A stretch of DNA of 64,000 nucleotides from Amoebophrya sp. A120 (lineage: Eukaryota > Sar > Dinophyceae > Syndiniales > Amoebophryaceae): the NCBI GenBank assembly GCA_905178155.1, contig CAJINV010000015.1, forward strand, positions 395,309 through 459,308. Direction: 5' to 3'. Both the position numbers and the translations under genes were made by a program. Positions 21,326 to 32,128 of this stretch are shown piece after piece (position 1 is the stretch's first letter; every line of letters begins with the position of its first letter). The notes under the pieces are model-generated. The model did no database searches. It worked only from the letters and a program-made list of their open reading frames with translations, and was not told the origin of the DNA.

Positions 21326-24276
21326 TCATCTCTTTCGATCAGAATTTGCGGAAATCAGTTCCAGCAAGTCGATACTCAAATCTGTGACTTCCTTCTTCCT
21401 ATCAAATGTAAAAGTGTCTGGGTCTGGAAACTTGTGATGCTGGGTGGCGTCTCATGATGAGGCCACACATGCTGGCTCAGCATGACAAGTTTCTGAGCTT
21501 CTAGGTGTTGCCTATTCTGCATGACAAACCGCGTTTCTGCATCACAGAAAAGCGGAGCTCTTGGGTAACGTGCATGACAGATTTAAGAGTCATGCCAGAC
21601 AAGCATGACAAACATGAATTCTTCCAGACCCAGACATTTTTACAGTTGATACTTCCTGCGGTTCTTATACTGCTTTTGAATCACAGAAGCGGCTTTCGCT
21701 TGCTCTTCAAGTTCATTTATTTCATCCTGCTGGTCTAACACCGCCTCGCGGTCAACATTTTTATTTCCCGAAAATGTTGAAGAACAACCAGCTTTCATTT
21801 CCGCATACGCAGTTTCCATTGCGTCCCTCTCACTCTGTGGTGTAGAAGTCCTCCTGTGTGTTGTTTTCAGTGCAGCTGTATCAAATGTAAAAATGTCTGG
21901 GTCTGGAAAAATGCAGAGGTTTGTGATGCAGCTTTGGCATGACCCAGACGGTCTACCATGCACGCCCTAGCATGACAGGTTTTGAGAAGGTCTCCTAATG
22001 CGTCATCCGCATGACAAAGCCCTTCTTTCGGTGGTCGGAAATGTGCACCTTTTGGCTTACATGCATGACAGATTTTTGTGTGATGGGAAATGCGCATCAC
22101 AAGTTGCATCTTTCCTGACCCAGACATTTTTACATTTGATAAGCTGCAGCTGCCTCCGACGCAGCAGCACCGACTTGTTGAGTAGAAGAAGTACTGTGGC
22201 GGGTCGTGGTCTTTGCTGCTGCTCCTCCACAACTCGTTGCACTAGCTATCCAAGAAAAAAAGTGTGTAAGTGTAAAGTAACTTTCTTTGAGGAACAACAA
22301 AATCACAGATTTGCTCTGCATGACAGAGAAAACCTCACATGCGTACGCTAGTATGTGAAAACACTGTACGAGAAGAACCTCTGACGCATGTCCAGCATGA
22401 CAAGTGTAGGCGTCTTGCATCCTCGTCTGCAACACAAAGTTACACTTACACATACACAGTTTTTTTCTTTCATACTAGCGGCGCTTGTGCCAGTACTTCT
22501 GCTCGTTCCTCGTGGTGTTGTACTAGGACGATGCACTTGCCCTGCGGAACCAGCTGGTGTAGAAGTAGATGAAGCTTTAGCTTGTGGAACAACTACGGAA
22601 AATCTAGTTTTGTTCGCGGAGCGGTGTCGCAGCGGCCGTCTACCACCGGTCCTCTTCGACGTCCGAATATGGGGGTTGCGCGCGATACTAGCTGTGAAAG
22701 AGGCCTGCATGGAGGCCGCGACTTGTTCCTGGTACTGACCTTGCGTCGTGATGGTGTTGTTTCGCACGATGAGCGAATCCGATTTATTGTTTCCGGATGG
22801 CGAAAGAACAGGGGAAGATGCAGATGGTGAAGAATGTGCAGTTTTATTCCCTTTTGCCTTGTTGCTTTTGCTTTTATTCGTCCCCACGGGAGACATCAGA
22901 CCAGAACCCGATGTACCAGCTGTGGCTCCCGTTCGCGTTTTTCCAGAAGATGAATTTTGCGCATCATCCCCACCTGAAGGGAACAGGACCTGCAACATCG
23001 CTTCACACAGACAGTCGTTGAAAACTTGAGCTTGGTATGCTTTTTGCTCCTCATCCAGCACAAGGTTCTCGGCATTCTCGTTATCCGCTACCCGAACTTC
23101 GCCTTCTTGTTGAAAGGGTTGGTTCATCTGGCTGCGAGGGCTGCGAGATGCAATCGAAAGCACAGGAGACGACCCGCCAGCGGCCGGGCTGTGATGAAGA
23201 TTGACGCTGTTAGATAAAGGACCGACAACATTATTCGGCGGTTGATTTCTTCTTGCAGAGGCTGTCCCTCCTTCTTGACGTAGTAGACTGACATTGTAAC
23301 CCGCACGAGGACCCTCCTTGTCCTCCCATGGCGACCCAACATCATTCACCGACGGCGGCGACCAAGCGGCGTGAGGAACTTGCCGCTGATGTGGGGAAGC
23401 TCCTGGTGCTGGTGCTGGTGCCGGGCCCAAGGCACCCTCATGCGGTTTTGCATGGGAAAGTCGGAGTCCTGCGAAGCCTCCCGCGCCAACGGCTTGCTCT
23501 GCCTTAGAAGTTGTTCTTGTTGTGGCCGATGCCGACGAGGTTACCGGTCTTACGTACCGGTACTCCGTGGTAATCGTTTCTGACGTCGAGGCTTCGTTTT
23601 CCGCAATTTTCGCTCGTCGGGGTGAAAAAGACTGTTCATCTCGCGCTGCCGGCGAACTCGCCGTCGTTCCGGCGGCTGGCACCAGTGGCGCAGCATGCAC
23701 GATATTTCGTGCGGCTCCGTCTTCCGCAGCAGGAGCAACGTCATGTTCACGAACTTCTTGAAATCTTGTCTCCTCTGTAGTTGTGGTGTTGTTCTGCCCT
23801 TGTACTCCTATCCGAGAAGGCGTCGAACGGCCCCGCCCGACGAGGCTTCGGTCAGCAAGACCTTCTGACGGTCCAGAGACTCCTGTGTGAAGAGGAAGAG
23901 AGCTAGCGTAGTAGAGCTGTCTTTTCTCTTCCACCTCCCGTTCCCGTTGTTCCCGTGCCTGCAGAATCAAATCGTTCCAAAGTTCTGTGTTTTCCTTCTC
24001 CAACCCCTCCAGCGTGTCTGTGACAACGTCATTCAGCAGTCTGTCAGCAATGATCTCTTCGATCACCAAACGCCCGAGCTCTCGAACCACCTCTTTTGCC
24101 GTCAAACGGATCTGGTGCGAGATTTCGGTCTCGAAAAAGCTTTGCTCTTCATCATCTACTAGTAGCACGTTTGTTCCGGGTTGTTCTTGCGAAGAGAGGC
24201 GCTGTAGTCGGAGGTCCTCACGAGTACCGCGCTGCTCTTCCGGCTCATCTGTCTGGATGAAGTTATTTATGGTCAT
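21326..24276 (-). CDS. IQ-motif protein with coiled N-terminal part, function unknown
   Basis: Four exons (24276-22475, 22246-22142, 21878-21652, 21399-21326) give 730 aa. ATG at 24276 is the first ATG; an upstream TTG is in frame. Residues about 55-115 are Glu/Leu-rich helices (RLTAKEVVRELGRLVIEEII, then LEKENTELWNDLILQAREQR), probably a coiled coil. The middle is Ser/Thr/Ala-rich and disordered. The C-terminal part (ELEEQAKAASVIQKQYKNRRKK) contains an IQ-like motif (AASVIQKQYKNRR), which in known proteins binds calmodulin or a light chain. It could therefore be a cytoskeletal or centrosomal scaffold, but this rests on one motif. All three introns are introners with exact target repeats. Confidence 0.75.
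21400..21651. mobile_element. Introner family A, intron 3 of the IQ-motif gene
   Basis: Ends TATCAAATGTAAAAGTGTC and TTTTTACAGTTGATA. Exact target repeat CTTCC. It splits the IQ motif region (NRRK to KEVT). Confidence 0.9.
21879..22141. mobile_element. Introner family A, intron 2 of the IQ-motif gene
   Basis: Ends TATCAAATGTAAAAATGTC and its inverse. Exact target repeat AGCTG. Confidence 0.9.
22247..22474. mobile_element. Introner family I, intron 1 of the IQ-motif gene
   Basis: Ends TATCCAAGAAAAAAAGTGTG and the inverse ending CTTTCATA. Exact target repeat CTAGC. Confidence 0.9.
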
Positions 24277-25890
24277 TTTTTTCAAGGTAGGCTTAGGCTA
24301 TATCATTCTCCGTTCAAAATCAAAATACGCTTCGTAGAAGGCCGTAAGTCTAAGTGGTACGAGTGGCGGTCACGAAGCAGCTCGCTACGTGTGCGACGGT
24401 CACTGACTGGCCAACGATGCAAGGCAGTGAGCGCCCACGCCGCGTTTGTTGATTTCAGGAGTGACAGCGAGCAGCCTGCTTTTTTTTCATTTCATAATTG
24501 TCGGGAACGGCTTGTGAAAAGTAGTGGAACACGACATTGCAATAGGTCGGTGTGAACAAAGCACACGCAAGGCTTGCAGCGCAGTCTCGTTCTCGTACGA
24601 GGCCCCGAATGATAAGCATTCAGTTTTCGATGACATCTTCGCCAATCTTCAACTTTTGAAAGTTCAGCACCCGTTCATAGCTCTTTTAGGGAAAATCAAA
24701 ACCCAATGTGTTGCAATGCCCTTTCTTGTCAACTTCTTTTAGTAGTCAACAGAAGATCATACCTGTCAACAAGAATTTATTGTTCTGCTCTGTTCATCTT
24801 CCCGTTCGTTGCATGATCATACACGAGTCATACTCCGTAGGAGATCAAGGACATCACGATGCACGTGTTGTTCTTGTTTCATGAAGGACAGCACCATACA
24901 CGTTTCATATTGCGTGTTGTTTCATGAAGGACACCATGCACGACGATGAGCCATCTCCCTGCTCCCATCAGCTCAATAAAGAAATCACCACGTCACATGG
25001 CATGTGTGCTTACAGAGTGGGCAATCAGACAAATGTTGATGAGTTTCGGCTGGTAGTATTTCTGTAATAAATTAATATGCGATCACCAAAAAAATTGATT
25101 CCAGTTCGTTTTCTTTCTTTTCAAGGCAGCTACAAGAATTTTGAGCCTACTGCTACGAGAATTTCTTCTGAATTCAGTTGGCACCGGCGCTCGCTGCAAA
25201 TAAAGAAAGCATCAAGCCAAAACTTACCGAGGCGGATAAGTAAAAAATGCTGAGTGTTGTATTATCTGCGCCTGCTCCTCCTGCAGATCGATGTTTGCTT
25301 GTCTCTGTTCATGCGTCAAGGTGTTTTGAAGTTGAACGCGTTTATCCACCTTTTTTCCTAGCGCTACTTCAATAAAACTCCGCTGTTGAGACTGTACCCC
25401 GCTGAAAAAAAGAACTGGCACCTGTGAGCCTGCTTCAACAATGGAGCTACCTCGGCGCTACAAAGCGCCTGGAGGTACTAATACCCATGCTAAGAACTTT
25501 TTAGCTAAAAGACTTTTTGAAAGTCTTATATTTTGATAGTCTTTCTAATTGTCGTTCCGCCTCGACACCAAAACTATGCATCTAGAAGATCATTGCACAC
25601 AGCCAAATAGAGCTGCGTGCGCGCTTCTCAAGGTGAGCGGAAAAGCCTTCCACATACTATAATGCAGATCCCTAATGTGAGCGGAAAAGCCTTCCACACA
25701 CAGTAAACTAGAAATAAATGAAAAACGAGATATATTCTAGGAAAAGCAAAACACGTGATGGCCTGCCGCGTTTCCCACCACTGCAGCTACCGGCAAACAA
25801 CGGCTGGTGGCTCTAGGCCATCTTCAACAAACAATAAAGCAAGATCACTGCTGCTACAACATTAACGTTCTACGTATTAGAGCAACTACT
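24277..25890. other. Spacer
   Basis: No gene supported. A doublet of GTGAGCGGAAAAGCCTTCCA occurs near 25633 and 25677. The region includes A/T-rich stretches but no recognised promoter. Confidence 0.45.
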
Positions 25891-28800
25891 TCAAACTCCA
25901 CGCGACCCCCAGCAGGTCAGCCTGATCTCACTGCTCGCCCGGACCGGCAGCGTGCAGTAGTCGACCGACAAAACCCGGGTCTCGATTGACTCCCGCTCCG
26001 TCCCCATGTTCGTAATGTCGGTGACCGCAGTGTGATAGACGTTAAATGTGGAAAACAGCAAAGTTTCCGCGAACTCCATGCCCGGCCGGACGTACCACTT
26101 CATATTGTCGGCTTGCCCCTGGGAAAGTTCGTCCTCGTTCAAGAATCTTTGGGAATGCGCGCCCGTCGCGTTGAGCGGAATGGAGGACGGGTCCAGAACC
26201 GCGAGCGGGTACTTGATCGCGAACGGCTTCGATAAATCCTTATCAGCAGGCCTTGTTACGTTCATCCACAAGTTGTAAGCGTCATGCACTCTGACGCGGG
26301 ACCAGAAGCATCCCCACTTCGCGAGCGTGTGTTCCTTCAGCAGATTTCCGTCCAGCAGCTTGGTAAAAAAAGCCTCGACCGTGGACCAGTCCGGGGCCAT
26401 TGCAAACACCGCGTCGCCGAAGCCCCTGCCCCACGCGGGCAGTGTGGAATTTAGAACGTTTATTCTGCGGGCGATTCTTATGGATGTGTCAGAGTTGAAA
26501 TCGACAAAGTTGAAATAATTTGTCATGCATAAAATGGGTGCCAGTTGGAACCCACTTTCTAAGTGGCGCATGACAAATTTCGGCGGTCCCTAAATCCAGT
26601 TTGTCATGCTGTTTAGGCAAAGAAGAGCGATTTTCTTATGCTACTTTAGCAGCTCGAGCTGTAACCCCAAACAGGCTTACAATCGGCTCTGCAACACACG
26701 TGCCTCGGGTGATGCATTTTATGCATTACAGATTATTTCAACTTTGACGATTTCAAACCTGACGCTTCCATAATTCTCCGGAAGAGCGTTTCCAACTCCT
26801 CCACAAAGGCCGCCGCGGTTTGCGAAGTGGGCAAAGCGCCCTTTTTATCAAATGTAAAAATGTTTGGGTCTGGAAACTTGTGATGCTGTGTGGCATATCA
26901 TGAGGAGGCCACAATTGCTGGCTCAGCATGACAAGCTTCTGAGCTTCTAGGTGTTCCCTATTCTGCATGACAAACTACGTTTCTGCATGACAGAAAAGTG
27001 GGGCTCTTTGGTAATGTGCATGACAGATTTAAGAGTCATGCCAGATAAGCATGACAAACTTGCATTCTTCCAGACCCAGACATTTTTACATTTGATACTT
27101 TTCCCAGCGTCCCAAAAGCGTCAAGTACCCGACGGCAATAACTCTGTCGGTTGGGTGTGATCTTACGGTCGGTGTGCTGTGAGCACCGACCACATGCGGG
27201 GTGGGCGCGACATATTTCGCCACGTGCTCGAGGTCCGAATCGGTCAAGTTGCAAGTTGCCTTTGCGACATCGTTCACAAGGTCGCCCGATTCTAGTAGTG
27301 GCTTCAGCAACGGCGCCTGCAGTCCGGACGCCAGCAAAACGGAGAAGTATCCCAGCACGGAGAATCTTCCGCCGTAGCTCATGTTGGTATGAACTGCAAA
27401 AATATCGCACTCGTAGTAATTGCTTTTATGCATGACATCGGTGATCTACGGGCAGGCTCAGGCTGTCAGTCCCGGCGGCGCTTTTGGCCCTATGTACAGA
27501 GAGAACAAAAATAAAAACAAGTGTAGGTAGACATACATGTGAAAGATTTATTGAGGAAAATATATAACTGAAAGAAGACGAAAGTCGTATATGCAGCACT
27601 AAAGCCACTCTTACGGGCATGGTCACGATTGGGCTTTAGTGGGTAGTGCTCCTACGATCTGTTACACTTCTATCAGCTGGTCAAGTACGAGGAAAACGAG
27701 AGCAGCATTGAAGAAGGGAAAGGCGCGCGCGCAGGCCAGCCCAGCAGCAGCAAAAAATCAAGACAAGAAGCAGACTACTGCCACCCGGGGTCCTACCCGA
27801 CCGAAAACTGTACCGGTATGGGCCAACATACCACAAAAAGCACCGAAGCAGGGTAGGTGCTCGCGTAAAGAGAAAGGTGCCCAAACCTGCAGCGCCCGAG
27901 GGTGCATGCTCACCACTGTAGGATAATCTCTTTACCGTCTGCCAGCGGACAAGCCGCTGAAAGGCAAGGATGAAGCGCAAAGCAAAAAACAGGTAGGACA
28001 AATTCACTTCCTACAGATTTCAAGGATGAAGCGCAAAGCAAAAAACAGGTAGGATGGAGCCAGCAGGCCAACCGCATGACAAATTCACTTCCTACAGATT
28101 TCATTAATTTCATTTGTAATGCTGAGCTAAAAAGTTGTAATGCGATTCATACTAGAAGTGCGATGCTTTTGCCTTTCATAGTTGGGCAGGTCCGGCAACA
28201 ATTTCCAGAACGGCTTCACCTCCTCCGAAAGGCCCTGCATGGTCACATCGGTGTGCACGAAGGTCAGCGGCACTATCCCGTTGACCACGATCTTCGCGGT
28301 GGCGGAGCGGTGCCGACTGTCCACGATCACAGTGGCGCGCTTCAAGTTCGCGGCTGCGACCGCAGTTTGCAGCTTGTCAAACAAAGCCCTGAAGCTCTTT
28401 CGATTCGCGGCCGCGTCCTTCTCCAAGCTCGCGCTCGGTGCTTGCCACCCATTGACTCCATCCTTGGCGGTTTGGTCCAAGTTCGCGACTTTTGCAGCGT
28501 ATGTCAGCTGCTCGTTCCAGATTTTGTGCGACAGATTCGTCTCCTCCTGGTTTAGATTCGGGGCACTCGGCGTCAACTTTTCGACGATTTTCTGAGTAAC
28601 CAGAGTGCGCCACGTGGTGGAGTCCGGTAGCGTGCGCAACTTGTCGGCCGGCCAATTCTCCAGCAATTTCCGAAATGAGGTGGCCTGCTGAGGAGCTCCT
28701 TCCGCCGGGTCTTGTTGTTGGCTGAAGTCCTCCGGCTGAATAAAGGCGTAGCCCTTGGTTTGGTACTGGCTCACCGCCTGCTTTCTTTTTTCCTCATCCA

Positions 28801-29212
28801 GCAAGCTGAAAGGCTGCCCGTTCAGCGTCATGCTGGTCATACGCTGGGTCTTTGGGTCGAAAGCCGGATCGTAGTTCTCATCCACTTTGCGTGGGGGCTT
28901 CAAGTTGATCTGCACCCGCTCCTGCTGGCCCGCGAGGTTGTTCCACTCCGGCTCGGCTTCCTTATTCCAGACGAACAGGTAGAGAAGCAGGAGGGCTAAT
29001 CCGAGAACGAGAACCATAGAAACTACGATAATGATCGTGGTGATCAAACAACAACTCTTCTTCTTCTTCTCCTCCTCCTCAGCCCTTTGGAGGCTGGAAT
29101 CATCAGCAGGATAGACCAGAGGCTCGCGCTCTCCTTGTTGTTCATAGTGCCCGGGGGGCCCAGCCGGTTGCTGGTGGGCATAGACGACCTGGCTGCCTGG
29201 ATGGACGGACAT
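25891..29212 (-). CDS. Type II membrane protein with large extracytosolic domain, function unknown
   Basis: Four exons (29212-28181, 27387-27098, 26845-26773, 26478-25891) give 655 aa. The cytosolic tail is Pro/Gln/Glu-rich and ends in EEEEKKKKSCC. It is followed by a strong membrane segment (LITTIIIVVSMVLVLGLALLLLYLF split over about residues 55-80), then a long domain. That domain has TSFRKLLENWPADKLR, VNGIVPLTFVHTDVT, NMSYGGRFSVLGYFSVLLASG, WGRGFGDAVFAMAPDW and MKWYVRPGMEFAETLL. The architecture resembles the glycosyltransferase-like genes, but I see no transferase motif. Frame supported across three introners, one of 793 bp. Confidence 0.75.
26479..26772. mobile_element. Introner family G, intron 3 of the 25891-29212 gene
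   Basis: Ends TATGGATGTGTCAGAGTTG and the inverse ending CTTCCATA. Exact target repeat ATTCT. Joins FRRI to ARRIN. Confidence 0.9.
26846..27097. mobile_element. Introner family A, intron 2 of the 25891-29212 gene
   Basis: Ends TATCAAATGTAAAAATGTT and its inverse. Exact target repeat CTTTT. Confidence 0.9.
27388..28180. mobile_element. Oversized introner family B (793 bp) with inserted sequence, intron 1 of the 25891-29212 gene
   Basis: Ends TATGAACTGCAAAAATATCG and the inverse ending GCCTTTCATA. Exact target repeat GTTGG. Normal family-B copies are 137-169 bp. Here about 630 bp lie between the two half-elements (about 27437-28070). The cargo includes two copies of AAGGATGAAGCGCAAAGC near 27967 and 28021. 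Excision still keeps the frame (LPDLPN to MSYGG). Confidence 0.88.
27965..28103. repeat. Tandem doublet inside the oversized introner
   Basis: Two near-identical direct copies containing GCGCAAAGCAAAAAACAGG, each followed by a copy of CACTTCCTACAGATTTCA. Confidence 0.8.
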
Positions 29213-29862
29213 TTTTGAGAACCGGCAGGGTGAACAGATACAGAATGAAATTGGTAGCCAACAAATAAACTGTCAACAAAGCCAAAGCTGAAAACTCAAC
29301 TCAAGTTTGTCGTACAAACCAGCAGGATAAAAATGATCAAAGTAATTGCTTCAAAGCAAAAAAGTACGTATTTGCGTCTAATGCTAAAATAACAGTGCTG
29401 ATGAAAATGCTTGTCAAAACCTTCAAGAACTACTTGGCGTTGGTTGATGCTGCAAGAATGTACCAAAAAATGACTTTCGCGTGGTATTGCTTTGATGAAA
29501 AATAGTTCGTTGTCCTTGCAGTGTGCGATTTATTATTTATTTTCTGTCATCACTTGTCATCCGACATGATAGATCCTGGCGGCCATTTTTGCGCCTGCAA
29601 TTTAGATGACCTCGTCAACGCATAGCTCTGCTTCTAGCATCATGATCATGAAGGAGCATTTTATTCACAAAAGATAAAGGAACTTTTTACAGAGAGTCGT
29701 ATGCGCCATGGATTGGGGGGGGGTGCGCATGCACATCAATTGGCATTTTCGAATAGTAGAGCAAATAGAGCTTCTTCATCCAGAAGTAGCAGAAGATGTA
29801 ACACCGATCAAGATCATCATTTGTGACCGATCTTGCACATCTTTTTTAAAGAAAAAAACACT

Positions 29863-29908
29863 AAATATTCATTATCCGCGAAGGCGTCCACAGCGAATGT
29901 TTCGCCGT
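29863..29908 (+). repeat. Dispersed direct repeat, copy 1
   Basis: AAATATTCATTATCCGCGAA continuing through CCACAGCGAATGTTTCGCCG. The same 46 bases, with one mismatch, recur at 31197-31242. Confidence 0.85.
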
Positions 29909-31196
29909 GAAGCGGACCTGGCTCAAACCTGGGCCAAAAGAGGGCCAAAGCTCTAGAGGTAGCCTTTTCTTCGCCTACTTTTCTATTTCGAATACGCATA
30001 CTACTGTGGAAAAGCCTGGAGCTCGAGGAGGGCCGCGACCTCTAGAAATGCAAAACCTGTAGGGGTGAGCTCTAGAGGTCAACCTCTAGAGGTCGACCTC
30101 TACAGGTCTTGGCCCTACGCTGTCTACAGCTTCGAGCCCAAAAGTCGCCTTTTTCTACTCAAACAAGAACACTACGTGGCTCGTCTGCTTTGAAGCAGGT
30201 CTTTGTAGTTGTTCTTCCACGCGCGACCGGCCTACCGTCTCGAAAACGGAAGCGAAACAACGACCAACCGCGCGCGGGCTGGGAGGGGCACAGAGACAAC
30301 CACCGGAATGCCTGTCGCGTTCAGGCGGGGAAGGCAGGTCGGGCGGCCGCCTACTTTCATATTCATCAGCTTCGCATACAGTAAAAAAAGGTAAAGGACC
30401 TGGACCAAATAATTTCGCTGCTGCAGGGGTGCCTGCTACTGGGAAGCAAGAGCTGTGGCGAAGCTCTGCTACTGGAGCGGCGCGCGCGCTTTACAATTAG
30501 CGCCAACAGGTGCGCAGCGGTTCACGGGATTGCAGCTGTGTTTGCTTCTTTTTGTATGTGCCGAGCGATCAGCGGCGACCCCTAACTCCACAAATCGCAG
30601 CTACAGCTAGCCGAAACACATGCACCCCGAAGAGCGGCAGCGGCAACCTTGGCCTAGTTGCGCTGGGGTGACTGCAATGAAAACAGAGAGGGTGGCTACG
30701 CCTGCTGCGGATTTCTGGTGCCAGCTGATAGGGGGCGCGTCTAACGCGGCCGAATGTAACGAGAACAACCTGGAGGGCGCGCGCTTATTTTCTGCCTCGA
30801 TTGCTGGGCCCTGCTTCTCGTTCTGGCACTACAGGCGCCGGCCGGGCCAGGCGTTCTAGGTTTTGGGCTGCTGATGGCGGTTTGCGCCTGCCAGTTTTCT
30901 TTTGATTTTTTTTCTCTTTGTCTTTTGGTTTTGTTCGTGCTTTTGCGAGCCCCGGGAACCTTAAAAACTTTGCTCATTTTGCTGCTTTGCCTTTTGCTGC
31001 TTGGTAGGGCAACCAAGTTTTTTTCGTGCGTTGACTGCCCTTCCCGCCAAAACCTTTCGCCCAGAAGGCGCCTCCCCTACGGCCAAGCTTCTTTGTTTAG
31101 CCGCGCGCTTCCAGGAGATCTAGCTGCTGCAATGCTATTTTCCTATTGTTATGTGCAGATCCCCGCGCCGCTGTGTCTGCACTGCGGCGCGAGCCC

Positions 31197-31242
31197 CAAA
31201 TATTCATTCTCCGCGAAGGCGTCCACAGCGAATGTTTCGCCG
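31197..31242 (+). repeat. Dispersed direct repeat, copy 2
   Basis: Second copy of the 46-base unit at 29863, about 1.33 kb away in the same orientation. No gene context. Confidence 0.85.
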
Positions 31243-31574
31243 CATTGGCGAGCAATAGCTCTCCTGCTCGGATGAACGAAGAAACGTTTTCCGTGCTTCT
31301 GCTTCTCAATAAAATACGTACGCATGATCTACTTCGCCCGTTGTCCGAAGTGCTGACCACCCTTCTTCTGTTGTTTTGCAGTCCAGTGGTCCCCGATTTC
31401 AAAAAAAATGGCCTCGTGAGGCTTGCTGGTGTTGGTGAACGTTCAGGGGGAATGGTTATGGTGGTGCGTTGAATATAACGAGCAGCTTAATGACGCACTT
31501 GTTTTTCAACAAGAAGAGGGGGCCGGGGTCTACAACTCAGACTTACGACAGCGGGTTACTAGGGTAATGCAATT

Positions 31575-31859
31575 CATAACGAGAATAGCTGTCGAGTAGC
31601 TAGATATTTTCAAAGTCATTCGCTAGCTGTTAAAAGTAGGTACTTGTTTCCATTCTATTTACTGTGCTATTAGCACAATGAGCTAGCTAGTCTGAATGCT
31701 GTCGCGGATGCGTCGACGCATCCGTGACAGCATTCCTACTAGCTACGTATATTAAATATCTATTCCGCACCTGAAAAGGTGGCATTGAAAGCATGCTTTT
31801 TTGAAAGCTAGCTAATGACTTTGGAAATTCTTAGCTACTCGACAGTTATTCTCGTTATA
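31575..31859. mobile_element. Foldback (MITE-like) element
   Basis: The whole segment reads as one imperfect inverted repeat. Outer arms: ATAACGAGAATAGCTGTCGA at 31576 and its inverse ending near 31858. Centre: a palindrome around GATGCGTCGACGCATC flanked by GAATGCTGTC and its inverse. It is in a spacer, has no TAT/ATA introner ends and no clear target repeat, so it is a different kind of element. Confidence 0.8.
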
Positions 31860-32128
31860 CGTGAAATGTCAAAGCTAGCTAGACATTTATTTTGACGGCC
31901 AAAAACATCTACATCACACAGAACACACCTCGTGTTTTTGGTAATTGTTGCCCATCATGCGCGTGCGGCCATGATGATGCGGCTACCAAAGTGATCGTAA
32001 CATCGTGGCCACAAGTATTTACGTGCAACAGCGAGCTAGGCCCAGCATTCCAGAGCAGTGGACACTTCGTCGCGTCCGCGATGACTGATCAAACATCAAT
32101 GACACTCGTCTTGCTACTGGCAAGGCAT

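Larger units (their letters stand above)
29213..32128. other. Three-kilobase spacer
   Basis: No gene supported; ORFs here are short and lack features. It holds a cluster of CTCTAGAGGT words near 30029-30100, a direct repeat at 29863 and 31197, and a foldback element at 31575-31859. No introner is present, in contrast to the genes on either side. Confidence 0.5.

Noticed and set aside
25224-25421. Minus-strand ORF with Gln-rich sequence upstream of the type II membrane protein gene region
   Set aside because: Only 65 codons with an uncertain start, no introner and no domain; cannot be told from chance.
29708-29956. Plus-strand ORF in the 3 kb spacer
   Set aside because: No recognisable domain, base composition like the surrounding spacer, and it overlaps a repeated 46-mer.
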